This document shows positions 16,903-25,182 of a DNA stretch of 64,000 nt, piece by piece. The translations under genes were made by a program, and so were the position numbers. Below the pieces are notes generated by a model. The model was not told where the DNA came from. It saw only the letters and a list, made by a program, of their open reading frames with translations, and searched no databases. The stretch comes from Nitrincola schmidtii (GTDB taxonomy: Bacteria > Pseudomonadota > Gammaproteobacteria > Pseudomonadales > Balneatricaceae): NCBI RefSeq assembly GCF_008973715.1, contig NZ_WBOL01000003.1, positions 1 through 64,000 of the forward strand. The letters run 5' to 3'. Each line of letters begins with the position of its first letter. The first letter of the stretch is position 1.

Positions 16903-18351
16903 ATGATTTCTAATGATGCTCAACTTGAACGACATCATAAAATTCGAGGACTGTTTGATCAGTACATCGAGTATTATGCTGGTCGTCATGAACGGCTTAT
17001 TGATTTTTTTAGTAAAGAGTTCAGTGGTTTTGCTGGTGGTGGAAGTGTATTAGTCAAAGATCGAGAAGAGTGGATCGCAATTACACGACAAGATTTTGCT
17101 GAAGTTCCTGAACAGATCAAAATTCAATTGATTGATCTCTCTCAACAAGATTTAAGTAAAGATATTGTTTCTGTGACGGCTTTCTTTCACATGCATCTTT
17201 CTGATCCTGAAGTAATTTTCTCAAGAGAGATTGTCAGGCTGGTACTTATCTTTCGACTTGAAGAGGAAAGTTGGAAAATTGTTCACAGCAGTTTTTCTGT
17301 GCCTTATCACTTAGTAGAGCAGGGTGAGGTTTTCCCACTTAACTCATTACAAGAGCGTAACCGTATTTTGGAAGAGTTGGTAGAAGAACGCACCAAGGAA
17401 TTAAACCAACGAGAGGCCTTTTATCGGTTACTGACTGAAGACACCTTAGATGTATTGTGGCGTACTGATGCTAATCTTGTGATTACCTATGTAAGTCCTT
17501 CAGACGAGCGGTTGCGGGGTTTTAAATCTGAAGAGGTGATAGGGCACCATGTATTTTCATTATTTAATGAAGAGGGCGTTGCCATTGTCATCAAAGCCTT
17601 AGAAAAGCGACAAGTTTCAGAGAAGGAGGGTAATCCACTAGGTTTCGTTAACTTCGAAGCCCCGCATGTGTGTAAGGATGGAAGTGTGATTTGGGGTGAG
17701 GTTTTTTCAAAAGCGGTTCGTGATGAGGCTGGAAACATTATCGGCTTTCATGGCATTACCCGGGAAATAACGAAACGTAAAAACATGCAGGATCAGATTA
17801 AACAGCTGGCCTTTTATGACACACTGACACAATTGCCTAATCGCCGTCTTCTAATTGATCGAATTAACCAAGCTTCAGCCGCCAGCAAGCGAACAGGGCA
17901 TCACGGTGCATTAATGTTTGTCGACCTAGATAACTTTAAACCACTCAATGATGTTCACGGCCATCATGTTGGAGATCTGCTATTGGTTGAAGTAGCGAAG
18001 CGCCTGAAAGATTGTGTTCGTGAAATGGATACCGTAGCACGTTTCGGTGGCGATGAGTTTGTGTTGCTGCTCGGTGATTTGGATACCAGTTTCGAAAAAT
18101 CAGTCGCCTATGCAAGCAGTGTGGCAGAAAAAATTCGTTGTCGCCTTTCGGATATCTATCAACTGAAGGTTAAACATAATGACCAAGCTGAAAGGCTTGT
18201 CGAACATCGTTGTACGGCCAGTATTGGTGTATATGTGTTTATCGACCACAAAGCAAACCCCGATGAAATTTTAAAGTGTGCAGATAAAGCGATGTATGAT
18301 GCGAAAGCTGCGGGCCGAAATACGATTAAGTTTTATCAAGAAAGCGCTTAG
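16903..18351 (+). CDS. SnoaL/NTF2-like-PAS-GGDEF diguanylate cyclase
   Basis: Residues about 10-140 resemble a SnoaL-like (NTF2-fold) ligand pocket, with VSVTAFFHMH and a closing WKIVHSSFSVPYH. A short coiled coil (about 145-170), a PAS domain (about 175-300) and an intact GGDEF (about 308-480) follow: LPNRRLL, FVDLDNFKPLND, RFGGDEF, with REMD as the I-site. It is soluble, with no membrane segment. A small-molecule-sensing cyclase is likely, but the ligand is unknown. The gene has its own promoter region (242 bp upstream, nothing distinctive) and ends 24 bp from the convergent eutC. Confidence 0.9.
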   Translation: MISNDAQLERHHKIRGLFDQYIEYYAGRHERLIDFFSKEFSGFAGGGSVLVKDREEWIAITRQDFAEVPEQIKIQLIDLSQQDLSKDIVSVTAFFHMHLSDPEVIFSREIVRLVLIFRLEEESWKIVHSSFSVPYHLVEQGEVFPLNSLQERNRILEELVEERTKELNQREAFYRLLTEDTLDVLWRTDANLVITYVSPSDERLRGFKSEEVIGHHVFSLFNEEGVAIVIKALEKRQVSEKEGNPLGFVNFEAPHVCKDGSVIWGEVFSKAVRDEAGNIIGFHGITREITKRKNMQDQIKQLAFYDTLTQLPNRRLLIDRINQASAASKRTGHHGALMFVDLDNFKPLNDVHGHHVGDLLLVEVAKRLKDCVREMDTVARFGGDEFVLLLGDLDTSFEKSVAYASSVAEKIRCRLSDIYQLKVKHNDQAERLVEHRCTASIGVYVFIDHKANPDEILKCADKAMYDAKAAGRNTIKFYQESA

Positions 18352-18375
18352 CCCATCTAAGGCATTAGCGACACA

Positions 18376-19197
18376 TTATTCTTGAACTTGATCAGTCGGC
18401 AACAGGAAATGCTGTTTGGGTCGGTCAAGTTCATGCTGACTTGCGTTGACCGACGTATCTTTCAACTGCACCCCTGAAAGTTTTCTTCGATAAGACTCCA
18501 GAAATAAAAACATTAATGTATGTGTCGCTTCGTCATAACTCAGCCCTTGTGGGCGTATATTAGAGATACAATTTCGAGCGGCATCAGTTAGACCCAAGCG
18601 GGGAGCATAGGTATAGTAAATCCCTAAACTATCTGGAGAGCTTAATCCGGGTCGTTCGCCAATTAGCAGTATTACCGATTGCGATTTAAGTAGTTCACCT
18701 ACCTCGTCAGCTATGGCAACTCTGGCTTGGCTAACCATACAGATAGGTCCAGCTCTAAAACCTTCAGCGTTTAACCCTGCGGCGATTCTATTCACCATGG
18801 CAACCGCATGGGAAGCAACGGCGGTGGAGGATAAACCATCAGCTATAATAATCAGGGTGTCTGGAGTTGAATGGTTACTGGCATGGTTTTGCAAAAATGC
18901 TACCGATTCTGCACTCAAGCGACGGCCAAAATCAGGGCGTTGTAGATACTCTCGACGATCCTTGACCCGACTTTTCAGTCGATAGACCTCAAAGCCCTGT
19001 TCTTGTAATTGATGCTGCAGGTGATCTTCATCTAAGGGAAGATGCACGGCATCTCTGGCTTTAGCATGGTCTAATTGAAAGGCGAGTTGCTCGCGGGTTG
19101 GAAGACTAACACCGGCTCTACCCAAGCCAATACGAGCATCCGTATGCTGGCGCAGGGTATTCCAGCGGTTGTGAATAACAATAGGCTCTTTATTCAT
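18376..19197 (-). CDS. eutC: Ethanolamine ammonia-lyase small subunit EutC
   Basis: EutC is the small subunit of the adenosylcobalamin-dependent lyase that splits ethanolamine to acetaldehyde and ammonia. The 273-residue sequence shows the family segments [11 protein letters not shown] near the N terminus, the central [30 protein letters not shown] and [15 protein letters not shown]. The start ATG overlaps the eutB stop by 4 bp, so the subunits are translationally coupled. The enzyme would be cytosolic: no microcompartment shell genes are present. The gene is complete. Confidence 0.96.
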   Translation of the reverse strand: MNKEPIVIHNRWNTLRQHTDARIGLGRAGVSLPTREQLAFQLDHAKARDAVHLPLDEDHLQHQLQEQGFEVYRLKSRVKDRREYLQRPDFGRRLSAESVAFLQNHASNHSTPDTLIIIADGLSSTAVASHAVAMVNRIAAGLNAEGFRAGPICMVSQARVAIADEVGELLKSQSVILLIGERPGLSSPDSLGIYYTYAPRLGLTDAARNCISNIRPQGLSYDEATHTLMFLFLESYRRKLSGVQLKDTSVNASQHELDRPKQHFLLPTDQVQE

Positions 19198-20591
19198 CGT
19201 CCATTCCCCTTTGGTAAGCTTAACCTCGCAAAATCACCTGGTAACTCACTCGCGGTGTTAAGCTGACCTTGCGCATTAAAAATGCCTTGCTGTTGCAGCC
19301 AGCGTTCAAATTCTGGTGCCGGTTTTTTATTCAGCACTTGTCGAACATATAACGCATCATGAAAAGAGGTAGTTTGGTAATTCAGCATAATATCGTCAGA
19401 ACCTGGAATGCCCATGATAAAGTTAATGCCTGCCACACCTAATAAGGTCAGCAACATATCCATATCGTCTTGATCCGCTTCCGCATGATTGGTGTAGCAG
19501 ATGTCACACCCCATCGGCAAACCCAACAGCTTTCCGCAGAAATGATCTTCTAAGCCTGCACGAATAATCTGTTTACCATCATATAGATACTCTGGTCCAA
19601 TAAACCCAACCACCGTATTGACCAATAGTGGTTCAAAATGTCGTGCCACTGCGTAAGCTCTAGCTTCACAGGTTTGTTGATCAACACCGTGATGAGCATT
19701 AGCCGATAACGCACTGCCTTGTCCTGTCTCAAAGTACATAACATGGTTGCCTAAGGTACCTCGATTCAACGAGCGACCAGCATCTAAGGCTTCACTTAAC
19801 AAGGCTAAGTTAATGCCAAAACTAGTATTGGCTGCTTCAGTGCCTGCAATAGATTGGAAAATCAAATCGACCGGCACACCTTTGTTAATGGCATCAATTT
19901 GCGTTGTCACATGGCTTAAGACGCAGAACTGCGTGGGTATTTGATAATGCTGAATGACATCATCTAGCATCTTCATCAAGGTGGTAACAGCGTAATCATT
20001 GTCAGAGGCAGGATTGATACCAATCACGGCATCGCCACTGCCATAGAGTAACCCATCCAAAACGCTCGCTGCGATCCCGGCAGGATCATCGGTCGGGTGG
20101 TTAGGTTGTAAACGCGTTGATAAGTGCCCTGATAATCCTAGCGTATTTCGAAAGCGCGTCACGACGTTACATTTAGCCGATACATTAATCAGGTCCTGTA
20201 TGCGCATGATTTTACTGACTGCTGCGACCATTTCCGGCGTTAAGCCTTTAGCGAGCTGTTGCAGTGTCAAGGTATCGGCGTGATCCGATAACAACCAATC
20301 GCGGAAATCACCGACTGTCAGATGTGCCACGATAGAAAAGGCTGAGGTGTCATGCTGATCAATAATCAGCCGTGTCACCTCATCTTGTTCATAAGGAATC
20401 AGTGGGTCGTTCAAAAAGGTCGTTAACGGCAGATCGGCTAATAACATTTGTGCTGCAATGCGTTCCTGTGCATCCTCGGCAGCGATCCCTGCAAGGCAAT
20501 CACCCGAGCGCAATGGAGTAGCTTTCGCCATTAAGGTTTTAAGATCGTTAAACTGATAACGCTGAACACCGATTGCACATTGATAAGCCAT
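19194..20591 (-). CDS. eutB: Ethanolamine ammonia-lyase large subunit EutB
   Basis: EutB is the catalytic TIM-barrel subunit. [67 protein letters not shown] and [15 protein letters not shown] all match the family. The ATG at 20591 fits the usual N terminus (465 aa); an in-frame GTG at 20648 lies inside an inverted repeat and is unlikely. The operon is only eutBC. The reactivase EutA, permease EutH/Eat, aldehyde dehydrogenase and EutR are absent here, so they must be elsewhere if the pathway works. The product would supply nitrogen and acetaldehyde. Confidence 0.96.
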   Translation of the reverse strand: MAYQCAIGVQRYQFNDLKTLMAKATPLRSGDCLAGIAAEDAQERIAAQMLLADLPLTTFLNDPLIPYEQDEVTRLIIDQHDTSAFSIVAHLTVGDFRDWLLSDHADTLTLQQLAKGLTPEMVAAVSKIMRIQDLINVSAKCNVVTRFRNTLGLSGHLSTRLQPNHPTDDPAGIAASVLDGLLYGSGDAVIGINPASDNDYAVTTLMKMLDDVIQHYQIPTQFCVLSHVTTQIDAINKGVPVDLIFQSIAGTEAANTSFGINLALLSEALDAGRSLNRGTLGNHVMYFETGQGSALSANAHHGVDQQTCEARAYAVARHFEPLLVNTVVGFIGPEYLYDGKQIIRAGLEDHFCGKLLGLPMGCDICYTNHAEADQDDMDMLLTLLGVAGINFIMGIPGSDDIMLNYQTTSFHDALYVRQVLNKKPAPEFERWLQQQGIFNAQGQLNTASELPGDFARLSLPKGNGR

Positions 20592-20634
20592 GGCTTTACT
20601 CACGCAATATATTTTATTGATAGCCTGCCTTTCG

Positions 20635-20660
20635 AAAACACTACGCACGTGTAGTGTTTT
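20635..20660 (-). promoter_or_regulatory. 10-bp inverted repeat upstream of eutB
   Basis: AAAACACTAC and GTAGTGTTTT form a perfect stem around GCACGT, 44 bp before the eutB ATG. It could be an operator or a 5'-UTR hairpin in the eutBC mRNA. On the plus strand it is followed by T residues, but no plus-strand gene ends here. Confidence 0.5.
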
Positions 20661-20759
20661 TATATTGATTACGTTATCAAACCCTTATCTATAATTCTCT
20701 AGCCCAGTGCTAGGTAGAGAATGTGTGATAGATGACTCGTCAACGTTTTAACTACAGAA

Positions 20760-21101
20760 TCAATCATCCCTCGTTAACACTTCCAACAACTCTATCTCGA
20801 AAATCAGGTTAGCATTGGCTGGGATGAGATTGCCCATTTTGCGTTCACCGTAAGCTAGCTCTGCGGGTACCCAAAGCTTTCGCTTTCCGCCGGTTTTCAT
20901 CCCTTTCAGCCCTAAAACCCAACCCTGTATCACGCGTTTGTGGCTTAATACTGTTTGAAAAGGTTCGTTGCGTTTGTATGACGAGTCAAACTCAGTTCCG
21001 TTTTCAAGCCATCCCCGATAATGTGCAGTGATCAATGCCCCTTTCTCTGCTGCTTTGCCAGTGCCTTCGATAAGGTCTTCTATGGTTAATTTGGACTGCA
21101 T
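20760..21101 (-). CDS. FKBP-type peptidyl-prolyl cis-trans isomerase
   Basis: This single-domain 113-residue FKBP accelerates prolyl isomerisation. HYRGWLENGTEFDSSYKR, the VIQGWVLGLKGMKTGGKRKL flap and the PAELAYGERKMG loop followed by LIFEIELLEV are characteristic. It has no signal peptide and no dimerisation extension, so a small cytoplasmic form is likely. The ATG has AAGGAA 6 nt upstream. It lies 60 bp downstream of the alpha/beta hydrolase on the same strand, but a functional link is not apparent. Confidence 0.95.
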   Translation of the reverse strand: MQSKLTIEDLIEGTGKAAEKGALITAHYRGWLENGTEFDSSYKRNEPFQTVLSHKRVIQGWVLGLKGMKTGGKRKLWVPAELAYGERKMGNLIPANANLIFEIELLEVLTRDD

Positions 21102-21164
21102 GAAAATTCCTTAGACTATCAAGATGAATTTTTTAAGAGGATGGCGAAATAAGTAAAATTTAAA

Positions 21165-21995
21165 CTAAAACCCAATGCTGATCAAAAACTCATCAATTCC
21201 CTGCAGGTAAATGGCTTCACTATCCAAAAATCCGGTGTTGTGACCACCATGAATCATTAGCAGTTGTTTCGGTGGATTAGCCAATTCATACACCTTTTCA
21301 CCCTCGCGAAAGGGGACTAGTTCATCATCTTTGCTGTGGATGACTAACAAGGGCATTTCGCGATGAGTGACGTATTCAGCCGTAGGGTAATGAATACGCG
21401 CTAAGAGTTTTACCGGCAACCAAGGGTATAACTGTTGGCCTAATTCGGGCATTGAGCGGAAGGGGGACTCTAAGATTAACGCGGCTGAATCTGTTCGAGA
21501 GGCTAATTCAGCTGCGACCGCAGAACCAAGCGAGCGCCCAAAAATAATAAAGCGATCTGGGTCATGCCCAGAGTTGTCTTTTAACCAGCGCCAGCCAGCA
21601 TCTGCATCCATTGCCGTTCCTGCTTCAGAAGGCTTGCCTTCACTTCGACCATAGCCGCGATAATCCAGAATAAGAACAGCAAGACCGAGTTGATGAAACT
21701 GCGCTAAGGATGGCAGTCTATGTGAAATATTACCGGCGTTGCCATGCAAAAATAAAAGAGAAGCGCGAGGTTCGTCATGGGGTAACCACCAAGCATCTAA
21801 CTGTAAATCATCTTCAGTAGTCAGTGTAACCGATTGCCAAGTTAAGCCAATATCACTGGGAGTGCCGATAGGTTCGCGTCCAACATCCGTTAAAAAAATT
21901 GAGCGCTCTTGTGACATCCACATGATTAGTAGAATCAACAAGTAGATGGCGCTAAAAAACACACCTATGCGTAAGATCGTTTTAGCGTAGTTCAT
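21165..21995 (-). CDS. Alpha/beta hydrolase (BEM46/YfhR-like), membrane-anchored
   Basis: A single N-terminal hydrophobic helix (about 8-28) precedes a serine hydrolase core. The oxyanion segment LLFLHGNAGN is near residue 80, then DYRGYGRSEGKPSE, the nucleophile elbow GRSLGS (Ser about 151), the acid Asp in HSKDDELVPF and the catalytic His in HGGHNTGF. This is the usual BEM46/YfhR arrangement of about 280 residues. The substrate is unknown; the membrane anchor suggests lipids or envelope esters. The start is ATG with an AGG about 9 nt upstream. Confidence 0.88.
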   Translation of the reverse strand: MNYAKTILRIGVFFSAIYLLILLIMWMSQERSIFLTDVGREPIGTPSDIGLTWQSVTLTTEDDLQLDAWWLPHDEPRASLLFLHGNAGNISHRLPSLAQFHQLGLAVLILDYRGYGRSEGKPSEAGTAMDADAGWRWLKDNSGHDPDRFIIFGRSLGSAVAAELASRTDSAALILESPFRSMPELGQQLYPWLPVKLLARIHYPTAEYVTHREMPLLVIHSKDDELVPFREGEKVYELANPPKQLLMIHGGHNTGFLDSEAIYLQGIDEFLISIGF

Positions 21996-22096
21996 TGACT
22001 TAACCTATTGATCCTGAATTCAGAGAATGAGTGTACATCTAATCATTGAATCATACATTGCTCTGTGTACTTATCGAGAATTCCAGCTATAGTTTT

Positions 22097-22320
22097 GTGA
22101 CTGCTCACCGCCCTTTAGGCGATGCTTCCAACGTCACAGGCCGTAACCGATACGTGATCGGATTTACACAGCCTCAGTTGGCAGGAACGAACAGTCCTTC
22201 CGCTCGTAAATGAATCAAACCTTGCTGGCGGATATTGATCGCAGCATTGATGTCACGATCAATATCTGTTGTGCCGCAGGCAGGACAATCCCACGTGCGA
22301 ACAGCCAGTGGTAACGATGC
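22097..22320 (-). ncRNA. Predicted omega RNA of TnpB
   Basis: In characterised IS200/IS605 elements TnpB is guided by an RNA that overlaps the 3' end of tnpB and runs to the element right end, the guide being the adjacent flanking sequence. Here the right-end hairpin and the roughly 75-nt 3' UTR, GC-rich and structured, fit that role. The guide would be the minus-strand bases just below 22097. The upper limit is arbitrary and no transcript evidence is available. Confidence 0.4.
22106..22124 (-). repeat. Right-end hairpin of the tnpB element
   Basis: On the minus strand CATCGCC-TAAAG-GGCGGTG forms a 7-bp stem with one T-G pair and a 5-nt loop, 49 bp after the tnpB stop. The arms are the same as in the left-end hairpin. 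Confidence 0.75.
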
Positions 22321-23301
22321 GATTTTGTAACCGCAGCAAGCACAGGTTTTGGTACTGGCAAACCACGGATTAATCTTCACCAGGTGCTTACCGGCACGCA
22401 TCGCTTTATACGTTAACTTTTTGATCAAACCATCCCAGCTTACATCCGCAATGTGCTTGGCGAGCCGGTGGTTTTTCAATAAGTTTGTAATCTTTAATGT
22501 CTCAACAACCACTGCTTGGTTATCGTCAACGAGTTGTCGAGACAGTTTGTGCTGAAAATCAGCACGAGTGTTGGCCAGGCGCTCATGCGCCTTGGCTACC
22601 AGTAATCGGGCTTTCGCCCGACCCCGACTGCCTTTCTGGCAGCGTGACAGGGCTTTTTGCTTGCGCCGCAGATTAGAGGCTGCATTCTTTAAAAACCTCG
22701 GATTTGGCGTTTTAACGCCCTCAGAGGTGATGCAGACATCCGTCAATCCCATATCGATACCAACGACTTGATCCAGTGTTTGTATCGGTATGGGCGCATT
22801 CAATCCATCGTCGGTTAAGATCGATGCGTAGTATTTACCGGTTGCGGTACGACTGACCGTAATACTGCGGATAGATCCTTCCAGATCACGATGAATTCTG
22901 GCCTTAATAGCTGCTATCTTTGGGATCTTAATCCAATCATCACCCACGCTCACACTGGTACAGTGATAGCTGGATTGTTTGCTACGCTTAGATTTAAAGC
23001 GTGGAAACCGTGCCGTCTTCTTAAAGAATTTGGCAAAAGCTGTATCCAGATGGATTATTGACTGTTGGAGTGCAATGGCATCGAACGATTTAAGCCAATG
23101 GTATTTACGTGACTTTTTCGCCACCGCCAGTAAAGGCTTGATGTCACGCTTGGCACGCAAGCTCACACCGTGGTGTTGATACTGGTTACGTATAATCAAG
23201 AGCGCTTTGTTGTAACAAAAGCGCACAGCACCGAATTGCTGGTTTAAAAAAACAGCCTGCTCGGGTGTTGGATAAATACGTACTCTGGTGGCAGAAATCA
23301 T
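22174..23301 (-). CDS. tnpB: TnpB, RNA-guided endonuclease of IS200/IS605 family (OrfB)
   Basis: TnpB is the Cas12-ancestor nuclease that cuts DNA under an omega RNA guide and helps the element persist. The 375-residue protein has the N-terminal helix-turn-helix region (RIYPTPEQ, RFCYNKAL) and a split RuvC fold with D183 (GIDMGL), E267 (VVVETL) and D350 (DRDINAA). A four-Cys zinc finger (C320/C323 and C339/C342) is present. All catalytic residues are there, so it looks active. GTG at 23307 is an alternative start. An extended -10 TGGTATAAT ends 6 nt before the ATG, so the transcript would be almost leaderless. Confidence 0.95.
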   Translation of the reverse strand: MISATRVRIYPTPEQAVFLNQQFGAVRFCYNKALLIIRNQYQHHGVSLRAKRDIKPLLAVAKKSRKYHWLKSFDAIALQQSIIHLDTAFAKFFKKTARFPRFKSKRSKQSSYHCTSVSVGDDWIKIPKIAAIKARIHRDLEGSIRSITVSRTATGKYYASILTDDGLNAPIPIQTLDQVVGIDMGLTDVCITSEGVKTPNPRFLKNAASNLRRKQKALSRCQKGSRGRAKARLLVAKAHERLANTRADFQHKLSRQLVDDNQAVVVETLKITNLLKNHRLAKHIADVSWDGLIKKLTYKAMRAGKHLVKINPWFASTKTCACCGYKIASLPLAVRTWDCPACGTTDIDRDINAAINIRQQGLIHLRAEGLFVPAN

Positions 23302-23307
23302 GTTCAC

Positions 23308-23316
23308 ATTATACCA
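23308..23316 (-). promoter_or_regulatory. Extended -10 promoter element for tnpB
   Basis: The minus strand reads TGGTATAAT, a perfect extended -10 (TGN plus TATAAT), with no convincing -35. It ends 6 nt before the ATG at 23301, implying a very short or absent 5' leader. Confidence 0.5.
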
Positions 23317-23352
23317 TACACATTAACAACGCGTTGCTTTGTGCGCTTATAT

Positions 23353-23375
23353 CACCGCCAGCATTGGGCGATGGT
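23353..23375 (-). repeat. Left-end hairpin of the tnpB element
   Basis: On the minus strand CATCGCC-CAATGCT-GGCGGTG has the same two 7-base arms as the right end, with a different 7-nt loop. It lies 52 bp upstream of the tnpB start and 34 bp before the CPXCG gene. Confidence 0.75.
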
Positions 23376-23408
23376 TTACGCGCAGATTTGCTAAAGAGTG
23401 GAGGGTGT

Positions 23409-23603
23409 ATGAATTACCTAGAATACCAACAGATCAGTTGTCCCTACTGCGGTGAATGGATTGAAGTGCAAATTGATTACCAAGAAGCGGGCGATCAGTA
23501 TATTGAGGATTGCCAAGTATGTTGTAGCCCGATTACCATCAAAGTGGCATTAGATGAAGAAGGCGCTGTGTATGTCACAGCGCACGCAGAGAACGATGTT
23601 TAA
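23409..23603 (+). CDS. CPXCG-motif cysteine-rich protein
   Basis: This 64-residue protein has two zinc-ribbon knuckles, CPYCGE near residue 11 and CQVCC near 36. It is followed by the beta strand PITIKVALDEEG typical of the CPXCG family, whose role is unknown. The ATG at 23409 was chosen because GGAGGG lies 5 nt upstream; a longer frame would start inside the tnpB element. The insertion ends about 30 bp upstream, so the original promoter may have been displaced. It converges with the DJ-1/PfpI gene. Confidence 0.88.
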   Translation: MNYLEYQQISCPYCGEWIEVQIDYQEAGDQYIEDCQVCCSPITIKVALDEEGAVYVTAHAENDV

Positions 23604-23636
23604 TTAATTATCCCTAGCCAAAATATATACAGCCAA

Positions 23637-24317
23637 CTACTGCTTTAATAGTGTAAGAAGTGCTTCGGCAGTCGCATCAGAAGAGGCTGGATTTTGACCT
23701 GTCACTAACAAGCCATCGATTGCCACATGACTTTGCCAGTCTTGTGTGCGCTCAAAGTGGCCACCATTTTCTTTAAGCATATCTTCGACTAGGAAAGGGA
23801 CAATGTCCGTCAGTTGAACTGCATCTTCTTCAGTATTGGTGAAGCAAGTAACCGATTTGCCCTTAACTAGAGGGTCGCCCTTGCTGTCTTTCGTATGTTT
23901 GAAAACGGCTGGTGCATGACAAACGGCACCTACCGGTTTGGATTGTTTGTAAAATTCCTGAATTAATTTAATAGAGTGCTGATCTTCTGCTAAATCCCAT
24001 AAAGGGCCATGGCCTCCGGGGTAAAAAATAGCGTCAAAGTTATTCGCGTTCACATAGGCCAGTTTTACGGTATTGGCTAAAACTTTCTGCGCATCAGTAT
24101 CTTGGTTAAATCGTTCTGTCGCAGGTGTTTGAGCATCGGGTACCGAACTATTTGGATCGATCGGTGGCTGACCTCCCTTAGGCGAGGCGAGTGTGATGTT
24201 TGCTCCAGCATCAAGAAAAACGTAGTAGGGAGCAGCAAATTCTTCTAGCCAGAATCCTGTTTTATGCTCTGTATCGCCAAGTTGATCGTGTGAAGTTAGT
24301 ACCATTAAAATTTTCAT
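23637..24317 (-). CDS. DJ-1/PfpI-family protein (class I glutamine amidotransferase-like)
   Basis: This 226-residue protein has the DJ-1/PfpI fold: ILMVLTSHDQLG at the N terminus, the EEFAAPYYVF Glu segment, FYPGGHGPLWDL, and the nucleophile elbow AVCHAPAVF with the catalytic Cys. The EEFAAPY and GGHGPLWDL pattern resembles the Hsp31-type subgroup, which acts as glyoxalase III, deglycase or chaperone. The exact activity is not decidable. The start has CAGGAG 6 nt upstream. It is likely cytoplasmic and stress related. Confidence 0.9.
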   Translation of the reverse strand: MKILMVLTSHDQLGDTEHKTGFWLEEFAAPYYVFLDAGANITLASPKGGQPPIDPNSSVPDAQTPATERFNQDTDAQKVLANTVKLAYVNANNFDAIFYPGGHGPLWDLAEDQHSIKLIQEFYKQSKPVGAVCHAPAVFKHTKDSKGDPLVKGKSVTCFTNTEEDAVQLTDIVPFLVEDMLKENGGHFERTQDWQSHVAIDGLLVTGQNPASSDATAEALLTLLKQ

Positions 24318-24426
24318 AGAGTCTCCTGTTTTGCCATGAATTCAAACTACGTAAAATATTAACAATGTGATCTCTATTTGCTGAATTGATATCTCTTGCC
24401 TTATTAAATAAGCGGATATTCTTGCA

Positions 24427-25182
24427 TTGACTTTACATATCAGAAATGAGTTTAATGGCATTTTTAAACAGCACACTGCCGACATGCAATTCTTAACGCG
24501 TCTTTTTAAAGCACACTTTGCTTGGTTGATCCTTACACTGGGCTTGCTGCTGTCTCTCTCTATTGCTTGGACAGTAAAAAAATCTATCGAAAGAGATGCA
24601 GCGCATCGTTTTGAGTTCGCAGCTGCAGAAGTCACCCTAAAAATTGAGGAAAGATTACAAGCTTACGCACTGATTCTGCAGAGCGGTGTGGCTTTTTTCA
24701 ATGGATCTTCTGACATTGTTGATCGTGATCAATGGCGAGTTTTTGTTGATACCCTTAGAGAGCATTCCAGTGTTTCAGGTATTCAAGGGATCGGATTTTC
24801 AAAAGTTATTCTCACCGAAGATTTGCAAGAACACATCGACTCGGTTCGTGCAGAGGGCTTTCCTGATTATACAGTTTATCCAGCAGGTGAAAGACCGTTT
24901 TATACTTCAATTGTTTACTTAGAGCCTTTAGATTGGCGCAACATGAGAGCGATTGGCTTTGATATGTTCTCGGAACCTGTGCGTCGGACAGCGATGGAAA
25001 AGGCAAGGGATACAGGCAAGGCTTCTCTATCGGGTAAGGTTGAACTGGTTCAAGAAGTGGACACCGATATTCAGGCAGGCACCTTGATGTATGTACCAGT
25101 GTATCGTCAAGGCGATGTGGTTGACAGTGTTGAATCTAGGCGTTCAGCTTTGCTTGGTTGGGTTTATAGTCCCATCGGATGA
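24427..25182 (+). CDS. CHASE-domain part of a frameshifted diguanylate cyclase
   Basis: One hydrophobic helix (about 32-50) is followed by a CHASE sensor (GIGFSKV, GFPDYTVYPAGER, SIVYLEPLDWRNMRAIGFDM, SGKVELVQE). The frame breaks at GWVYSPIG then TGA. Intact CHASE domains continue VYSPFRMxDLM, and the next frame starts exactly MKDLM. One missing base before ATCGG (near 25172) would restore a single protein of about 800 residues. A TTG opens the frame; the ATG at 24484 is an alternative start. Either a pseudogene, a sequencing error, or a split gene with re-initiation at the ATGA overlap. Confidence 0.8.
   Translation: MTLHIRNEFNGIFKQHTADMQFLTRLFKAHFAWLILTLGLLLSLSIAWTVKKSIERDAAHRFEFAAAEVTLKIEERLQAYALILQSGVAFFNGSSDIVDRDQWRVFVDTLREHSSVSGIQGIGFSKVILTEDLQEHIDSVRAEGFPDYTVYPAGERPFYTSIVYLEPLDWRNMRAIGFDMFSEPVRRTAMEKARDTGKASLSGKVELVQEVDTDIQAGTLMYVPVYRQGDVVDSVESRRSALLGWVYSPIG

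Larger units (their letters stand above)
22097..23378 (-). mobile_element. IS200/IS605-type element carrying only tnpB (IS1341-like)
   Basis: A single tnpB gene is bracketed by two hairpins with identical 7-bp arms on the minus strand, CATCGCC and GGCGGTG, one before tnpB (23353-23375) and one after it (22106-22124). Subterminal hairpins of this kind are what the Y1 transposase TnpA of the family recognises. No tnpA is present, so mobility would need one in trans. The outer limits are estimates: the right end is placed after GTCAC (22101-22097) and the left end a few bases beyond the left hairpin. There are no terminal inverted repeats or target duplication, as is normal for the family. Confidence 0.8.

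Noticed and set aside
18376-20648. Ethanolamine microcompartment operon
   Set aside because: Only the two lyase subunits are present; no shell (BMC), EutA or EutE-type genes flank them.
22016-22173. A tnpA (Y1 transposase) gene next to tnpB
   Set aside because: The flanking space is only about 160 bp and contains no HUH or catalytic Tyr frame.
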